Shown in pieces: positions 55,741 through 64,000 of a stretch of 64,000 nt of DNA; the first letter of the stretch is position 1; each line of letters begins with the position of its first letter. The notes under the pieces are model-generated. The model had not been told where the DNA came from. It saw only the letters and a program-made list of their open reading frames with translations, and searched no databases. The position numbers and the translations under genes were made by a program. Source of the stretch: Halocynthiibacter namhaensis (GTDB lineage Bacteria > Pseudomonadota > Alphaproteobacteria > Rhodobacterales > Rhodobacteraceae); assembly GCF_000812685.1 (NCBI RefSeq), contig NZ_JWIF01000040.1, positions 1 to 64,000 of the forward strand, in the 5' to 3' direction.

Positions 55741-58080
55741 ATGAGTGGTACGGGGCATACGACCAAGAATGTTTTCGCGACGGGCGATCAATATATAGAT
55801 GGTATCGTTTCGGGATCTGCTTGGGGGGGGACGAATTTTCTGTTCTCTTTCCCAACGAGCGCCACTGAATATAATTATTCTGGTGAAGCTGCGACTTTTC
55901 AGACCATTTCTGGGCAACAAAAAAATGCAATCAGAACGATGTTATCCGACGACCATGCGGGAAGTGCCAACAATGGCTTTTCCATTGAAGGTTTCACGAA
56001 TGTAGCGTTCTCAGAAACAACAGCGGTCAATGCCCATTTGCGCTTTGCGGACTCAAGCCAACCTTCGACCGCTTGGGCATATTATCCATCGTTTAGTAAT
56101 TCTGGTGGCGACACTTGGTTTGGCAATAGCTCTACATTCAACAACCCTGTTGTTGGGAATTATTCGTGGCTGACCCATATGCATGAGATCGGCCATGCGC
56201 TTGGGCTAAAACATGCACATGAAACCAACAGATTTGGCGCTGTACCATCGGAACAAGACAGTTTGGAATACACAGTGATGTCTTACCGGTCATATGTGAA
56301 TGGGTCGGTCACCAGCGGATATACAAATGAGACCTATGGATATCCGCAAACTTATATGGTGAATGATATTGCAGCCCTTCAACATATGTATGGCGCTGAT
56401 TTCACGACGAACTCTGGGGACACCACTTACAAGTGGAACCCAGTGTCGGGCGATACCCTAGTGAATGGATCCGTTGGAATTGATGCAAGCGGCAATCGGA
56501 TTTTCGCTGCCATCTGGGATGGCGGTGGAACGGATACATATGATTTAAGCCTGTATAGCAATGATTTGACCATATCCCTGCAAGCCGGCGGTCATTCGAT
56601 TTTCAGCAGCGCGCAACAGGCATATCTTGGCGGCGGTAACCACGCCCGAGGTAACATATTTAATGCGCTTCAATTTCAGGGCAACACGGCGTCGTTGATT
56701 GAAAATGCAAAAGGCGGATCTGGAAACGACAATATCACAGGCAATCAGGCGAACAATCAGATCGAAAGTGCTGGTGGCAATGATACGATCTATGGCGGGC
56801 TTGGGAATGACACCATTTACGGCGGCGTTGGGGATGACAAGCTCTATGGCGAAGACGGAAATGACACCCTGCACGGAGGCATTGGAAACGACAAAGTGTA
56901 CAGCGGCAAAGGCAATGACACGGTCTATCTGGGCGACGGAGATGACTATGTCAAAGTTGGCGGTGGCCTGGAAAGTTTCTTTGGCGGTGCTGGTAAAGAT
57001 TACATCAGTTATTACGCCAGTACAGGCGGCGTGACGATCAATCTAGAGACCAATACCGTATCAAGATCCTGGGCCTCAAACGACACGATTGAAGGCTTTG
57101 AAAGCGCATCCGGTTCCAAAACCGGTGATGACATTATCTATGGCACGACGGGATCCAACACCATCAGAACCTATGGTGGGAAAGACAAGGTCTATGCCGG
57201 CAAAGGCACGGATGTGGTTTACCTCGGAGATGGGGATGATTACGTCAAAGTGGGCGGCGGCTTGGAAAGCTTTTATGGCGGAGCTGGTAAGGATTACATC
57301 AGTTATTACGCCAGCACAGGCGGCGTGACGATCAATCTACAGACCAACACGGTATCAAGGTCCTGGGCTTCTAACGACACGATTGATGGCTTTGAAAGCG
57401 CATCCGGTTCCAAAACCGGTGATGATATCATCTATGGCACGACGGGATCCAATACGATCAAAACCTATGGCGGGAAAGACAAAGTCTATGCGGGGAAAGG
57501 CACGGATAAGGTCGATCTTGGGGATGGCGACGATTACGTGCGGGTCGGTGGCGGCGTTGAAACGTTCATTGGCGGGGCAGGCAAGGATTACATCAGCTAT
57601 TATGACAGCACCGGAGGGATCACGATTGATCTTGAGGCGAACACGGTCTCAGGGTCTTGGGCATCCAATGATACGATTGACGGTTTCGAAAGCGTATCTG
57701 GTTCCAAAACGGGCGGCGACACGATCTATGGCACATCTGGTTCAAACACATTGAAATCATTTGGGGGCGATGATGTGATATACGGGCGCGGTGGCGCGGA
57801 CCGACTTGAAGGCGGGACGGGCACTGATCTGTTGTTCGGCGGCAGCGGGGCGGATGTGTTTCATTTCGATAAGAACGACGATCACGACACGATCAAAGAC
57901 TTTGAAGATGACGTTGACACCATTCAACTGGACAATTTCACCTTTGGCGCGGGCCAGGATGCGTTCACCTTTGCAACACAAGTGGGGGTGGATGTGGTCT
58001 TCGACTTTGGCAGTGGTGATATGCTTACTGTCGAGAACGCGACAATTTTACAGCTCCAAAACGACTTGGAAATGGTCTGA
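55741..58080 (+). CDS. Serralysin-like M10 metalloprotease with RTX repeats
   Basis: The 779-residue protein should be secreted by a type I system. It lacks a signal peptide, has the zinc site HEIGHALGLKH (residues 148-158) and the Met-turn at Met180 (TVMSYRS), followed by calcium-binding nonapeptides (GGLGNDTIYGG, GGVGDDKLYGE) and an uncleaved hydrophobic C terminus. Three 98-residue repeats fill the second half. The start at 55741 has GGGTGGG upstream; a GTG ten codons earlier is possible. No type I transporter genes are near. Confidence 0.9.
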   Translation: MSGTGHTTKNVFATGDQYIDGIVSGSAWGGTNFLFSFPTSATEYNYSGEAATFQTISGQQKNAIRTMLSDDHAGSANNGFSIEGFTNVAFSETTAVNAHLRFADSSQPSTAWAYYPSFSNSGGDTWFGNSSTFNNPVVGNYSWLTHMHEIGHALGLKHAHETNRFGAVPSEQDSLEYTVMSYRSYVNGSVTSGYTNETYGYPQTYMVNDIAALQHMYGADFTTNSGDTTYKWNPVSGDTLVNGSVGIDASGNRIFAAIWDGGGTDTYDLSLYSNDLTISLQAGGHSIFSSAQQAYLGGGNHARGNIFNALQFQGNTASLIENAKGGSGNDNITGNQANNQIESAGGNDTIYGGLGNDTIYGGVGDDKLYGEDGNDTLHGGIGNDKVYSGKGNDTVYLGDGDDYVKVGGGLESFFGGAGKDYISYYASTGGVTINLETNTVSRSWASNDTIEGFESASGSKTGDDIIYGTTGSNTIRTYGGKDKVYAGKGTDVVYLGDGDDYVKVGGGLESFYGGAGKDYISYYASTGGVTINLQTNTVSRSWASNDTIDGFESASGSKTGDDIIYGTTGSNTIKTYGGKDKVYAGKGTDKVDLGDGDDYVRVGGGVETFIGGAGKDYISYYDSTGGITIDLEANTVSGSWASNDTIDGFESVSGSKTGGDTIYGTSGSNTLKSFGGDDVIYGRGGADRLEGGTGTDLLFGGSGADVFHFDKNDDHDTIKDFEDDVDTIQLDNFTFGAGQDAFTFATQVGVDVVFDFGSGDMLTVENATILQLQNDLEMV
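56902..57783 (+). repeat. Three tandem 294-bp repeats within the protease gene
   Basis: The units lie at 56902-57195, 57196-57489 and 57490-57783. Each codes for 98 residues beginning near GKGxDxVYLGDGDDYVKVGGG and containing DYISYYASTGGVTINL and WASNDTI. Units one and two are nearly identical at the DNA level; the third has diverged. The frame is kept through all copies. Confidence 0.9.
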
Positions 58081-58086
58081 TAATTC

Positions 58087-58119
58087 GTCAAGCAGCGGCG
58101 TTGTCGCCCCGTGCTTGAC
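58087..58119 (+). terminator. Hairpin after the protease gene
   Basis: GTCAAGCA pairs with TGCTTGAC, and inside it GGCG pairs with CGCC around TTGT. It starts seven bases after the protease stop. There is no uninterrupted T run, so efficiency is uncertain. Confidence 0.6.
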
Positions 58120-58359
58120 ACGTCTTAAGTTTCTCAAAAACTGATATGCATTGCTGAGATGAAATCCCACTAAACCCATGTTTTACGAGGCCATAACGCC
58201 GCGTTCTGTGGTGTTACCTGTCTTGAAGACACGCGTCTCAAGATATGCGCAACAGCCAATTTTGCTAGGGGCAGGGTTGGGTAGGTCTTGAAGTGATGGG
58301 CAACAGAGCGCCCGAAAAATGCAGGGGCAATTGCGGCCAATGCAGGATGGGAGCAAAAT

Positions 58360-60261
58360 ATGCCAGGTTTCGAAATTTCAATTCCAGCGATTGCCGGGAA
58401 AAGGCAGGCGGTGCTTTCAGGGCCACCGATGGCAGGGCTGCGCTTGAACACTGATTGTGTGACCCTAGAGGAAAATGGTGAACTGACGTCGGTGCAAGCA
58501 CTGGGTGATTTGGGCGCAAACTTAACCGTTGAAGGTGGCGGACCCGCTGTTCAAATGAACCCCGTTGGGTTTCATTTTTCTGCTGGAAAGTATCTTCGTT
58601 GGCAAAGTGACGCGGTGGATTGGTATGGGGCTTTGGTCGTTGCCGATATGACTTTGTTGGATGATCCTGTTCAAACGGGTTTCATCCTGAAACTAAGCAG
58701 CGCGACCGCAGGGCGTTTCTACTTGCGTTATCTTCATGGTGGTTTTGTAAGTGGGCTTGGACCGGGGAACACCGGTGGCACTTTTGACCAGGTGAATGAC
58801 TACGGGACACGCCAAGTGCTGGCATTCTTGGTCGAACCGGCGACTGAGGGGATGTCTGCGGGAAGTCAGTTTCGTTTGATGAACGCAGACGGCTTTGAAA
58901 CGGGGGGCGCAGGCGCGACTGCAATGACCACACTGTCCCTTGATGACGTACAGATTGGGAGCAATGCAAACATGGTTTTGCATGATCTCGCCCTATATCC
59001 TTTGTCACCGGATAGGACATTGCCGGGAACCGTCGAAGCATTGTGGAAGCAAAGGCTGACGAATGCGCCACGCGTGTATGCTGTGGGGCAAACTGAGATG
59101 CTGCCTGTCAACGGCCAATCCCTTGGGTTGGGACCGATGGCGACTGCGGCAGAAAAGAAGTTTCATAATTTTGCAGACCGTCGCGGTGTGAAGATGCTGT
59201 CTGGGCTTGAACGTCTGGATGGGATCTCAGCTGGTGTGATAGGTGCCCGGGACGTGGGTTTTAATCCCGCAATCAGTGCCACGGGGATGGTTCCGTCAAA
59301 GATCGCGGGAAACCTTATGGTGGGGCATCCGATTGCAGCAGCGCTTAATAAGATGCGCCAACCTGGGTCACCCGCGATTTTGACTGGCTTTTCGGGATAT
59401 GCTGGAGAGCGCATCGACAATATGGATGCGGATCCAACAACAGGAAGCAATAGCCTGGTCATTCATGACAATAACGCGCATTGGCTTGGGCAAGCCACGT
59501 CTGTAATCGCCTCGCAGGGGCAGCAAGCGATATGCCGTTATACGTTGATGGTACAGGGGCAGGGTGACAAGGACCGATCACCTGGTGTGTGGCGTGACGG
59601 GATCGAGCGTTTTCTGGTGGATCATTTGGCCCAATTGCAAAGCGAGATCCCCGGCGTATCGCCAAAACTTGTATTCAGTCAGGCAAATGGAGATTTGAAC
59701 ACCGGGCCTGAGACCTGGCATGTAAAAGCGGAACAATTGCAATACGCGACGGACACTGGGGCTTTGATGGTGCCGTTGTATGCCTATGAAACGGACGATG
59801 TGAATGCCATTCATCCGGACGCCGCAGCAACGCTTGAATTTTCTGAGGTGTTTGCCTGGGCGATTTCATGTGACGAAATGGGAGGGCATTGGAACATCGT
59901 AAAGCCTGTTTCTACACTGCTGGGAAACACACTTACGCTGACGTTCAATTTAAACGCGGATGAGGGGCTCGTCGCGCATGACCCCGCAAAATATGGCGGC
60001 GAGGGGATTGAGGACCTTGGATTTGAAGTGGATGGGGCATCGATCAATGCCACCGTCATTTCGGGAAGCACAGTGACTTTGCAATGCGACGCGGCGCCAA
60101 CGGCCTGGCGTTACGCGATGCAAAGCCAAGATCTGACAGGCGCAGTGATGCCTTACCCGGCACACCGAGGGTTGCTGCGCACAGATGTGACACGTGTGGG
60201 TCCCCTGAGTGGAAAGACACTTTTCCGTTGGATCCCCAGCATTGGCACAACCCCCGTTTGA
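58360..60261 (+). CDS. Predicted SGNH-type esterase (sialate O-acetylesterase-like) with N-terminal beta domain
   Basis: The 633-residue protein is not a standard family member. Residues 1-230 look like a beta-rich, concanavalin-type domain. Residues 240-500 carry a pattern of SGNH hydrolases: the block I serine in NGQSLGLG (Ser254), a QGQGDKD stretch at about 399-405 in the place of the QGExD motif of sialate O-acetylesterases, and AIHPDA with His485. The C terminus (about 510-633) is again beta-rich. A carbohydrate or surface-polymer O-acetylesterase is the best guess. GGGAG lies before the ATG; there is no signal peptide, so export may use a non-Sec route. Confidence 0.6.
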   Translation: MPGFEISIPAIAGKRQAVLSGPPMAGLRLNTDCVTLEENGELTSVQALGDLGANLTVEGGGPAVQMNPVGFHFSAGKYLRWQSDAVDWYGALVVADMTLLDDPVQTGFILKLSSATAGRFYLRYLHGGFVSGLGPGNTGGTFDQVNDYGTRQVLAFLVEPATEGMSAGSQFRLMNADGFETGGAGATAMTTLSLDDVQIGSNANMVLHDLALYPLSPDRTLPGTVEALWKQRLTNAPRVYAVGQTEMLPVNGQSLGLGPMATAAEKKFHNFADRRGVKMLSGLERLDGISAGVIGARDVGFNPAISATGMVPSKIAGNLMVGHPIAAALNKMRQPGSPAILTGFSGYAGERIDNMDADPTTGSNSLVIHDNNAHWLGQATSVIASQGQQAICRYTLMVQGQGDKDRSPGVWRDGIERFLVDHLAQLQSEIPGVSPKLVFSQANGDLNTGPETWHVKAEQLQYATDTGALMVPLYAYETDDVNAIHPDAAATLEFSEVFAWAISCDEMGGHWNIVKPVSTLLGNTLTLTFNLNADEGLVAHDPAKYGGEGIEDLGFEVDGASINATVISGSTVTLQCDAAPTAWRYAMQSQDLTGAVMPYPAHRGLLRTDVTRVGPLSGKTLFRWIPSIGTTPV

Positions 60262-60318
60262 GCACAGGTTAACCCGCTGTGTCATCCTGTGTCTATTGGC
60301 GGAATTCCCACGCGGGCC

Positions 60319-62475
60319 TCAGGTGGCGTGATCACCAAGCGCGTCGATCAGTGGCTGTAGATCGGCCTCGTAGCGTTTCCAAGCTGCCATTGACGACTTA
60401 TACATGGGTTGGCGCACCTGATAGACAGACAAAGTATCGACGCGGCGTTTGTTCTGGTGGAAGTTCAAACATGCATCTTCCCAAGGAAGGCCGGCCGCTT
60501 CAATCAGGGCGCGGCTTTGGGCTTCTGGGTCAGAAATGAGGTCTTCATAGTGAACTTCATAAAACCGATCCGGTGCGATGTCGCGCCAAAACGCAATGAG
60601 TTCATCAAACATCAAGTAATAGGCTGCCAGATCTTCCAAATCATAGCTGTACAGGTGCCGCGCCTCTGAAAATAGGTTCTTATAGATTGACAATAGGTTG
60701 TCACGCGGATCCCGGCGCACAACGATGATACGCGCCTTAGGCATCGCCAACCAGACCAAGCCCATCAGCAAATAGGTTTGAATGGATTTGTCGGTGATTT
60801 GGTTTGCTTCAGGCAGAATACCGTTAATGTAGGTTTTGTAATCTTCCGCAAGCGCTGTGATCTTCTCTGCACCTACCTCGTCAACATGCGCAGGGCTTGT
60901 GGGCATCATCGATGTTTCAAATGCAGAACGCGAGAACCGCCCAAGTTCGCCAGCGCCGGTCATGGTGCTGTGGGTCGCGATGATTTGTTCCACAAGTGTT
61001 GTGCCGGATCGTGGCATGCCGGTGACAAAGACCGGCGCATAGTCTTCATCATGATTGGTCAGTGGATGATCGTCGGGGGTGAAATTGGCAAAAATCTTTT
61101 TGACCTGATCAATTTCCTTGCGCCGGATCTTGATGTCATAGGGGTGCGTTTCACGTACAATCGCGCTGGCAGCGTTGAGATATGGAAAGACTTGGTCATA
61201 TTGTTTGCTGTCTTCCATCGCCTTGGATAGCGCATATCCCAGCTGCATCCGGTCGTCAGGTTTCAACGTGTCGCGGGCCCAAACGGCTTTCAATTCATCA
61301 ATCAGCGGGTCATCTTGGGTGAACATATGAGACGCGCTGAGCGCACGGTAGTTTTGACCGTTTTCTGGTTCCAACCGAATTGCAGCGGACAAGCTGTCGC
61401 GGGCTTCTTCAAAACGCCCCATGCTTTGCAGGATTGTTGCGCGATTGCGATGGAAAGACGCAGTATCAGGTTGGGCCTTTAGGGCCTCATCCAGCAGGGC
61501 GACTGCGGATTCTGCGTCGTTCAATGCATTCAGGGTTGAGGCTTCAAGATTGATAACCGCAGGAGTGTTCATCCCTGCGCTGCGCGCCTTCTGGATGTTG
61601 TCCATGGCCGCCTTATGGTCTTGCACATCGGATTGGATGCGCGCTTTTAGATAAAAGGCGTCGGGCGACTTTGGATCGTGTTTCAACGCCATCTCAAGCG
61701 TGTCCAAGGCAAGCCTGGTCTGCCCTTGTTCGAAATAGGCCGCTGCAAGGTTGCGCAAAACACCGGGTGCGGCTGGGGTGAGCGAGCGCGCTTGTTCCAA
61801 TGCTTGCACAGCATCTTGGTTTCGATTGTGGCGTAGGCAGATGTCGCCAAGTGTGGCCCAGGCTTCAGCGTAGTTGCGATCAAGCTGCGTGGATCTTTTC
61901 GCCGCAGAAATCGCGTCGTCAAGGCGGTTGGTGTCCTTCAGAACCGTTGCCAACATATTATATAGTACCGCGACGTTAGGATGTTTCCCGAGAAGGGCGC
62001 GTATCAATGCCTCGGCGTCAGAAAAGTTCCCTGTGTTTAGCTTTGCGACAATTGCCTGAAGCTTTGCGGGGGCAATGCCGCCCGTGTCAATTTTTGAGGA
62101 TTTAGCAGAGGATGAAATACGCGCAGAAATTTGCCTTTGCACGTTCTTCGGCAGGCCTGATGCCGCCAGTTGCTTCAGGGCGCTCGTCGTCGTTGCGGCA
62201 TCATCCAGACGAATAAGCGCTTCTGTCCAGCGTGTCCAAATTGCACCCTCGCGGGGTTTCAGCTTGGCCGCGGTGGCCAAAGCGCCAGACGCGCGGCGAA
62301 AATCGAGCGCCAGTAAATACAGTTCGCCCAGCTGGAAATGTGCCTCAGCTGTTTGTGGGCGGGTCACAATGATCTGGTTCAAAAGCTTGCGGGCCCCATC
62401 TCCGTCGCCTTTTGACTTCAGTACAAGTGCTTGCTTGTAAAGGGTAGGGATCTGCTGTGGATTGATCGGAAGCAT
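60319..62475 (-). CDS. TPR-repeat protein fused to a sulfotransferase
   Basis: The 718-residue protein has about ten TPR-like helical hairpins in the first 400 residues (for example AHFQLGELYLLALDFRRA, AWATLGDICLRHNRNQDAV). A sulfotransferase domain with the PAPS 5'-phosphosulfate loop GMPRSGTTLVEQI (about residues 486-498) and RRDPRDNLLSIYKNLF, the 3'-phosphate motif, follows. It would transfer sulfate to an unknown acceptor, perhaps a polysaccharide or protein held by the TPR part. The start at 62475 has GAGG five bases upstream. It converges on the esterase gene. Confidence 0.88.
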   Translation of the reverse strand: MLPINPQQIPTLYKQALVLKSKGDGDGARKLLNQIIVTRPQTAEAHFQLGELYLLALDFRRASGALATAAKLKPREGAIWTRWTEALIRLDDAATTTSALKQLAASGLPKNVQRQISARISSSAKSSKIDTGGIAPAKLQAIVAKLNTGNFSDAEALIRALLGKHPNVAVLYNMLATVLKDTNRLDDAISAAKRSTQLDRNYAEAWATLGDICLRHNRNQDAVQALEQARSLTPAAPGVLRNLAAAYFEQGQTRLALDTLEMALKHDPKSPDAFYLKARIQSDVQDHKAAMDNIQKARSAGMNTPAVINLEASTLNALNDAESAVALLDEALKAQPDTASFHRNRATILQSMGRFEEARDSLSAAIRLEPENGQNYRALSASHMFTQDDPLIDELKAVWARDTLKPDDRMQLGYALSKAMEDSKQYDQVFPYLNAASAIVRETHPYDIKIRRKEIDQVKKIFANFTPDDHPLTNHDEDYAPVFVTGMPRSGTTLVEQIIATHSTMTGAGELGRFSRSAFETSMMPTSPAHVDEVGAEKITALAEDYKTYINGILPEANQITDKSIQTYLLMGLVWLAMPKARIIVVRRDPRDNLLSIYKNLFSEARHLYSYDLEDLAAYYLMFDELIAFWRDIAPDRFYEVHYEDLISDPEAQSRALIEAAGLPWEDACLNFHQNKRRVDTLSVYQVRQPMYKSSMAAWKRYEADLQPLIDALGDHAT

Positions 62476-62751
62476 TGGGACCTCAAACTTTGGTTTCCAT
62501 TGTCCTATCGCCTTCAATGGGCTACGAAAAGGGCCAATAGCGGATCAAGGGCCATATATTCAGCGACATATGCCCCATGAACGCTTGACTTCTTTCCCCA
62601 TCCCGTCGATAAGCGCGCTTCATTCCGGGCATTCGCTCGGGGTTTTTTATGACAAACGTCCGAAGGGACGCGCAGTTTAAGGTGCGGTAACGCAGAAACA
62701 TATGGGGGCAGACCCATGGGCCGGATGACGCGGAAAACAAAGGAATATCAA

Positions 62752-63450
62752 ATGTTTGCGGTTATGAAAACCGGTGGCAAGCAATATAAAGTTCAGTCAG
62801 GCGACGTCCTGCGTATTGAACGTATTGCTGCTGTTGCGGGCGAAACTGTCCAATTCAACGAGATTCTCATGGTTGGTGGTTCCGTTGGCACCCCGACTGT
62901 TGAAGGCGCTGCTGTTCAAGCTGACGTTATCGACCAGATCAAAGGTGAAAAACTAATTCACTTTGTAAAGCGTCGTCGTAAGCACTCTTCCAAGCGCACC
63001 AAAGGCCACCGTCAAAAGCTGACTCTCGTACGGATCACTGAGATCCTCGAGAAAGGCGCTGACAAATCCGGCGTTAAAGCTGCGATCGGTACCGGTTCTG
63101 TTCCAGCGGCTGTTGTTGCTGAAATGAACGCGGCTGTTGCACCTGCGATTTCCAAGAAAGGCGCTGCTGCTAAGAAAGCAAAAGCTGCTGCTCCTGCTGA
63201 AAAAGCTGCTGCACCGAAAAAAGCGAAAGCTGCTAAAGTTGAAGCACCTGCGGGCGCTGACGATCTTAAGGTTCTGTCTGGTGTAGGCCCGGCGCTTGAG
63301 AAAAAGCTGCACGCAGCTGGCGTCACAACTTTCGCACAAATCGCTGGCTGGAATGCTGACGATATCGCTGCCATGGACGAAAAACTGTCCTTTAAAGGCC
63401 GCATCGAACGTGAAGGCTGGGTGGCACAAGCCGCTGAGCTCGCGAAATAA
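62752..63450 (+). CDS. rplU: Ribosomal protein bL21 with C-terminal helix-hairpin-helix extension
   Basis: Residues 1-103 are a normal bL21 (MFAVMKTGGKQYKV, FVKRRRKHSSKRTKGHRQ), which binds 23S rRNA in the large subunit. They are followed by a Lys/Ala-rich linker (about 130-165) and a domain with LKVLSGVGPALEKKLHAAG (about 172-190), which resembles helix-hairpin-helix domains fused to other proteins in this group. The product (232 residues) is more than twice the usual length. The ATG at 62752 has AAAGGA upstream. rpmA follows after 21 bases. Confidence 0.95.
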   Translation: MFAVMKTGGKQYKVQSGDVLRIERIAAVAGETVQFNEILMVGGSVGTPTVEGAAVQADVIDQIKGEKLIHFVKRRRKHSSKRTKGHRQKLTLVRITEILEKGADKSGVKAAIGTGSVPAAVVAEMNAAVAPAISKKGAAAKKAKAAAPAEKAAAPKKAKAAKVEAPAGADDLKVLSGVGPALEKKLHAAGVTTFAQIAGWNADDIAAMDEKLSFKGRIEREGWVAQAAELAK

Positions 63451-63471
63451 TCGGATTAAGGAGAGAACCTC

Positions 63472-63741
63472 ATGGCACATAAAAAAGCAGGCGGCTCATC
63501 CAGAAACGGTCGCGATTCAGCCGGTCGTCGTCTTGGTGTTAAAAAATATGGTGGCGAAGCTGTCATCCCAGGCAACATCATTGCCCGTCAACGTGGCAAC
63601 AAATGGTGGCCAGGTGTTGGCGTAGGCGAAGGCAAAGACCACACGCTTTTCGCTGTTACTGAAGGCACCGTATCCTTCAAAAAAGGCTTCAAAGGCCGCA
63701 CCTTTATTTCGGTTCTTCCAGTGGCGGAGGCCGCTGAATAA
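63472..63741 (+). CDS. rpmA: Ribosomal protein bL27
   Basis: The 89-residue protein of the large ribosomal subunit lies near the peptidyl-transferase centre. It shows the N-terminal [24 protein letters not shown] and IIARQRGN motifs and no N-terminal pre-sequence. It forms the usual pair with rplU and is followed by a strong terminator. Confidence 0.97.
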   Translation: MAHKKAGGSSRNGRDSAGRRLGVKKYGGEAVIPGNIIARQRGNKWWPGVGVGEGKDHTLFAVTEGTVSFKKGFKGRTFISVLPVAEAAE

Positions 63742-63766
63742 GCCGAACCTTTCAGGTTAAGATATT

Positions 63767-63797
63767 GGGATCGGCTTTCAGAGCCGGTCCCTTTTTT
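63767..63797 (+). terminator. Intrinsic terminator of rplU-rpmA
   Basis: GGGATCGGCT pairs with AGCCGGTCCC (nine pairs and one T-G wobble, loop TTCAG) and is followed by six T. It lies 25 bases after the rpmA stop. Confidence 0.92.
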
Positions 63798-64000
63798 GTT
63801 GTGAAATTGTTTCCCTTAACAAAAATTAAATCAGGCTTTGATCATCCATTGGGGAATGGATCACGGGGCCTTGATGTTGAGGGCGTAAAGAGTGAGTGTT
63901 TCGGGCTTCACTGCGGAGGGTAAGCAGGGCGCGGGGCGTATAGTTATTAAAGAATATGACGTATTCGGTTTTACTTCTTGTAGTTGTGAAAATTGTTACC

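Noticed and set aside
56902-57783. Possible CRISPR array or tandem satellite
   Set aside because: The period is 294 bp, the reading frame is open through all units and no short repeat-spacer pattern exists; it is a protein repeat.
63798-64000. Further gene or RNA at the end of the window
   Set aside because: No open frame, hairpin or RNA-like structure could be supported in the last 200 bases.

Overview
The window looks like chromosomal DNA of a marine alphaproteobacterium of the order Rhodobacterales (Roseobacter group). Evidence for this is the LpxD of the long type with an insert after residue 184, the IalB-like protein, the Entner-Doudoroff glucose island, the rplU product with a helix-hairpin-helix tail, and the arrangement DUF21/CBS protein - xerD - secreted protein - 45-aa membrane protein divergent from aroK-aroB. 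Genus cannot be settled from the sequence alone. No rRNA, tRNA, CRISPR array or prophage was seen.

Layout. 1-2522: an IS21-family insertion sequence (istB, istA, double terminal repeats) whose outer end lies exactly at base 1; its right end has cut off the last codons of cheR. 2505-6767: a leftward chemotaxis operon (STAS protein, cheY, cheA, cheW, truncated cheR), with all but one junction overlapping by ATGA. 7261-9954: an HpcH/HpaI aldolase and guaB. 10045-13017: a small lipoprotein and a gapdh-arsJ arsenate-detoxification pair behind a near-perfect palindrome. 13048-18290: a DUF882 protein divergent from an L,D-transpeptidase, followed by lpxD, a dedicated acyl carrier protein and a ketoacyl-ACP synthase. 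18354-19420: an IalB-like gene with a structured leader, and a candidate small RNA. 19421-30797: HerA-like ATPase, membrane proteins, xerD, aroK-aroB, ada with a PEP-mutase family enzyme, and an aminotransferase. 31103-39648: cysS, cimA, a squalene/phytoene-synthase-like gene, an MFS carrier, alkA-type glycosylase, an esterase, an HNH nuclease and a radical SAM enzyme. 39869-55361: a glucose uptake and Entner-Doudoroff island (zwf-pgl-pgi; two-component system; ABC transporter; glk; oxidoreductase; edd-eda). 55741-62475: an RTX metalloprotease with three 294-bp repeats, an SGNH-type esterase and a TPR-sulfotransferase fusion. 62752-63797: rplU-rpmA.

How it fits together. Glucose enters through the ABC transporter, is phosphorylated by Glk and is oxidised by Zwf, Pgl, Edd and Eda to pyruvate and glyceraldehyde 3-phosphate. 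Two almost identical palindromes, one before zwf and one before edd, suggest a shared LacI-type repressor encoded elsewhere, while the two-component pair divergent from the transporter probably controls uptake. The arsenate pair would make and export 1-arseno-3-phosphoglycerate. The lpxD-ACP-KAS set could supply a specific acyl chain to the outer membrane.

The signals most worth following are the small RNA and the leader around 19.07-19.35 kb, the shared operators of the glucose island, the gapdh-arsJ palindrome without a nearby arsR, the lpxD-ACP-KAS module, the L21 fusion, and a 35-codon reading frame that bridges cimA and its downstream gene by overlapping stop and start codons.
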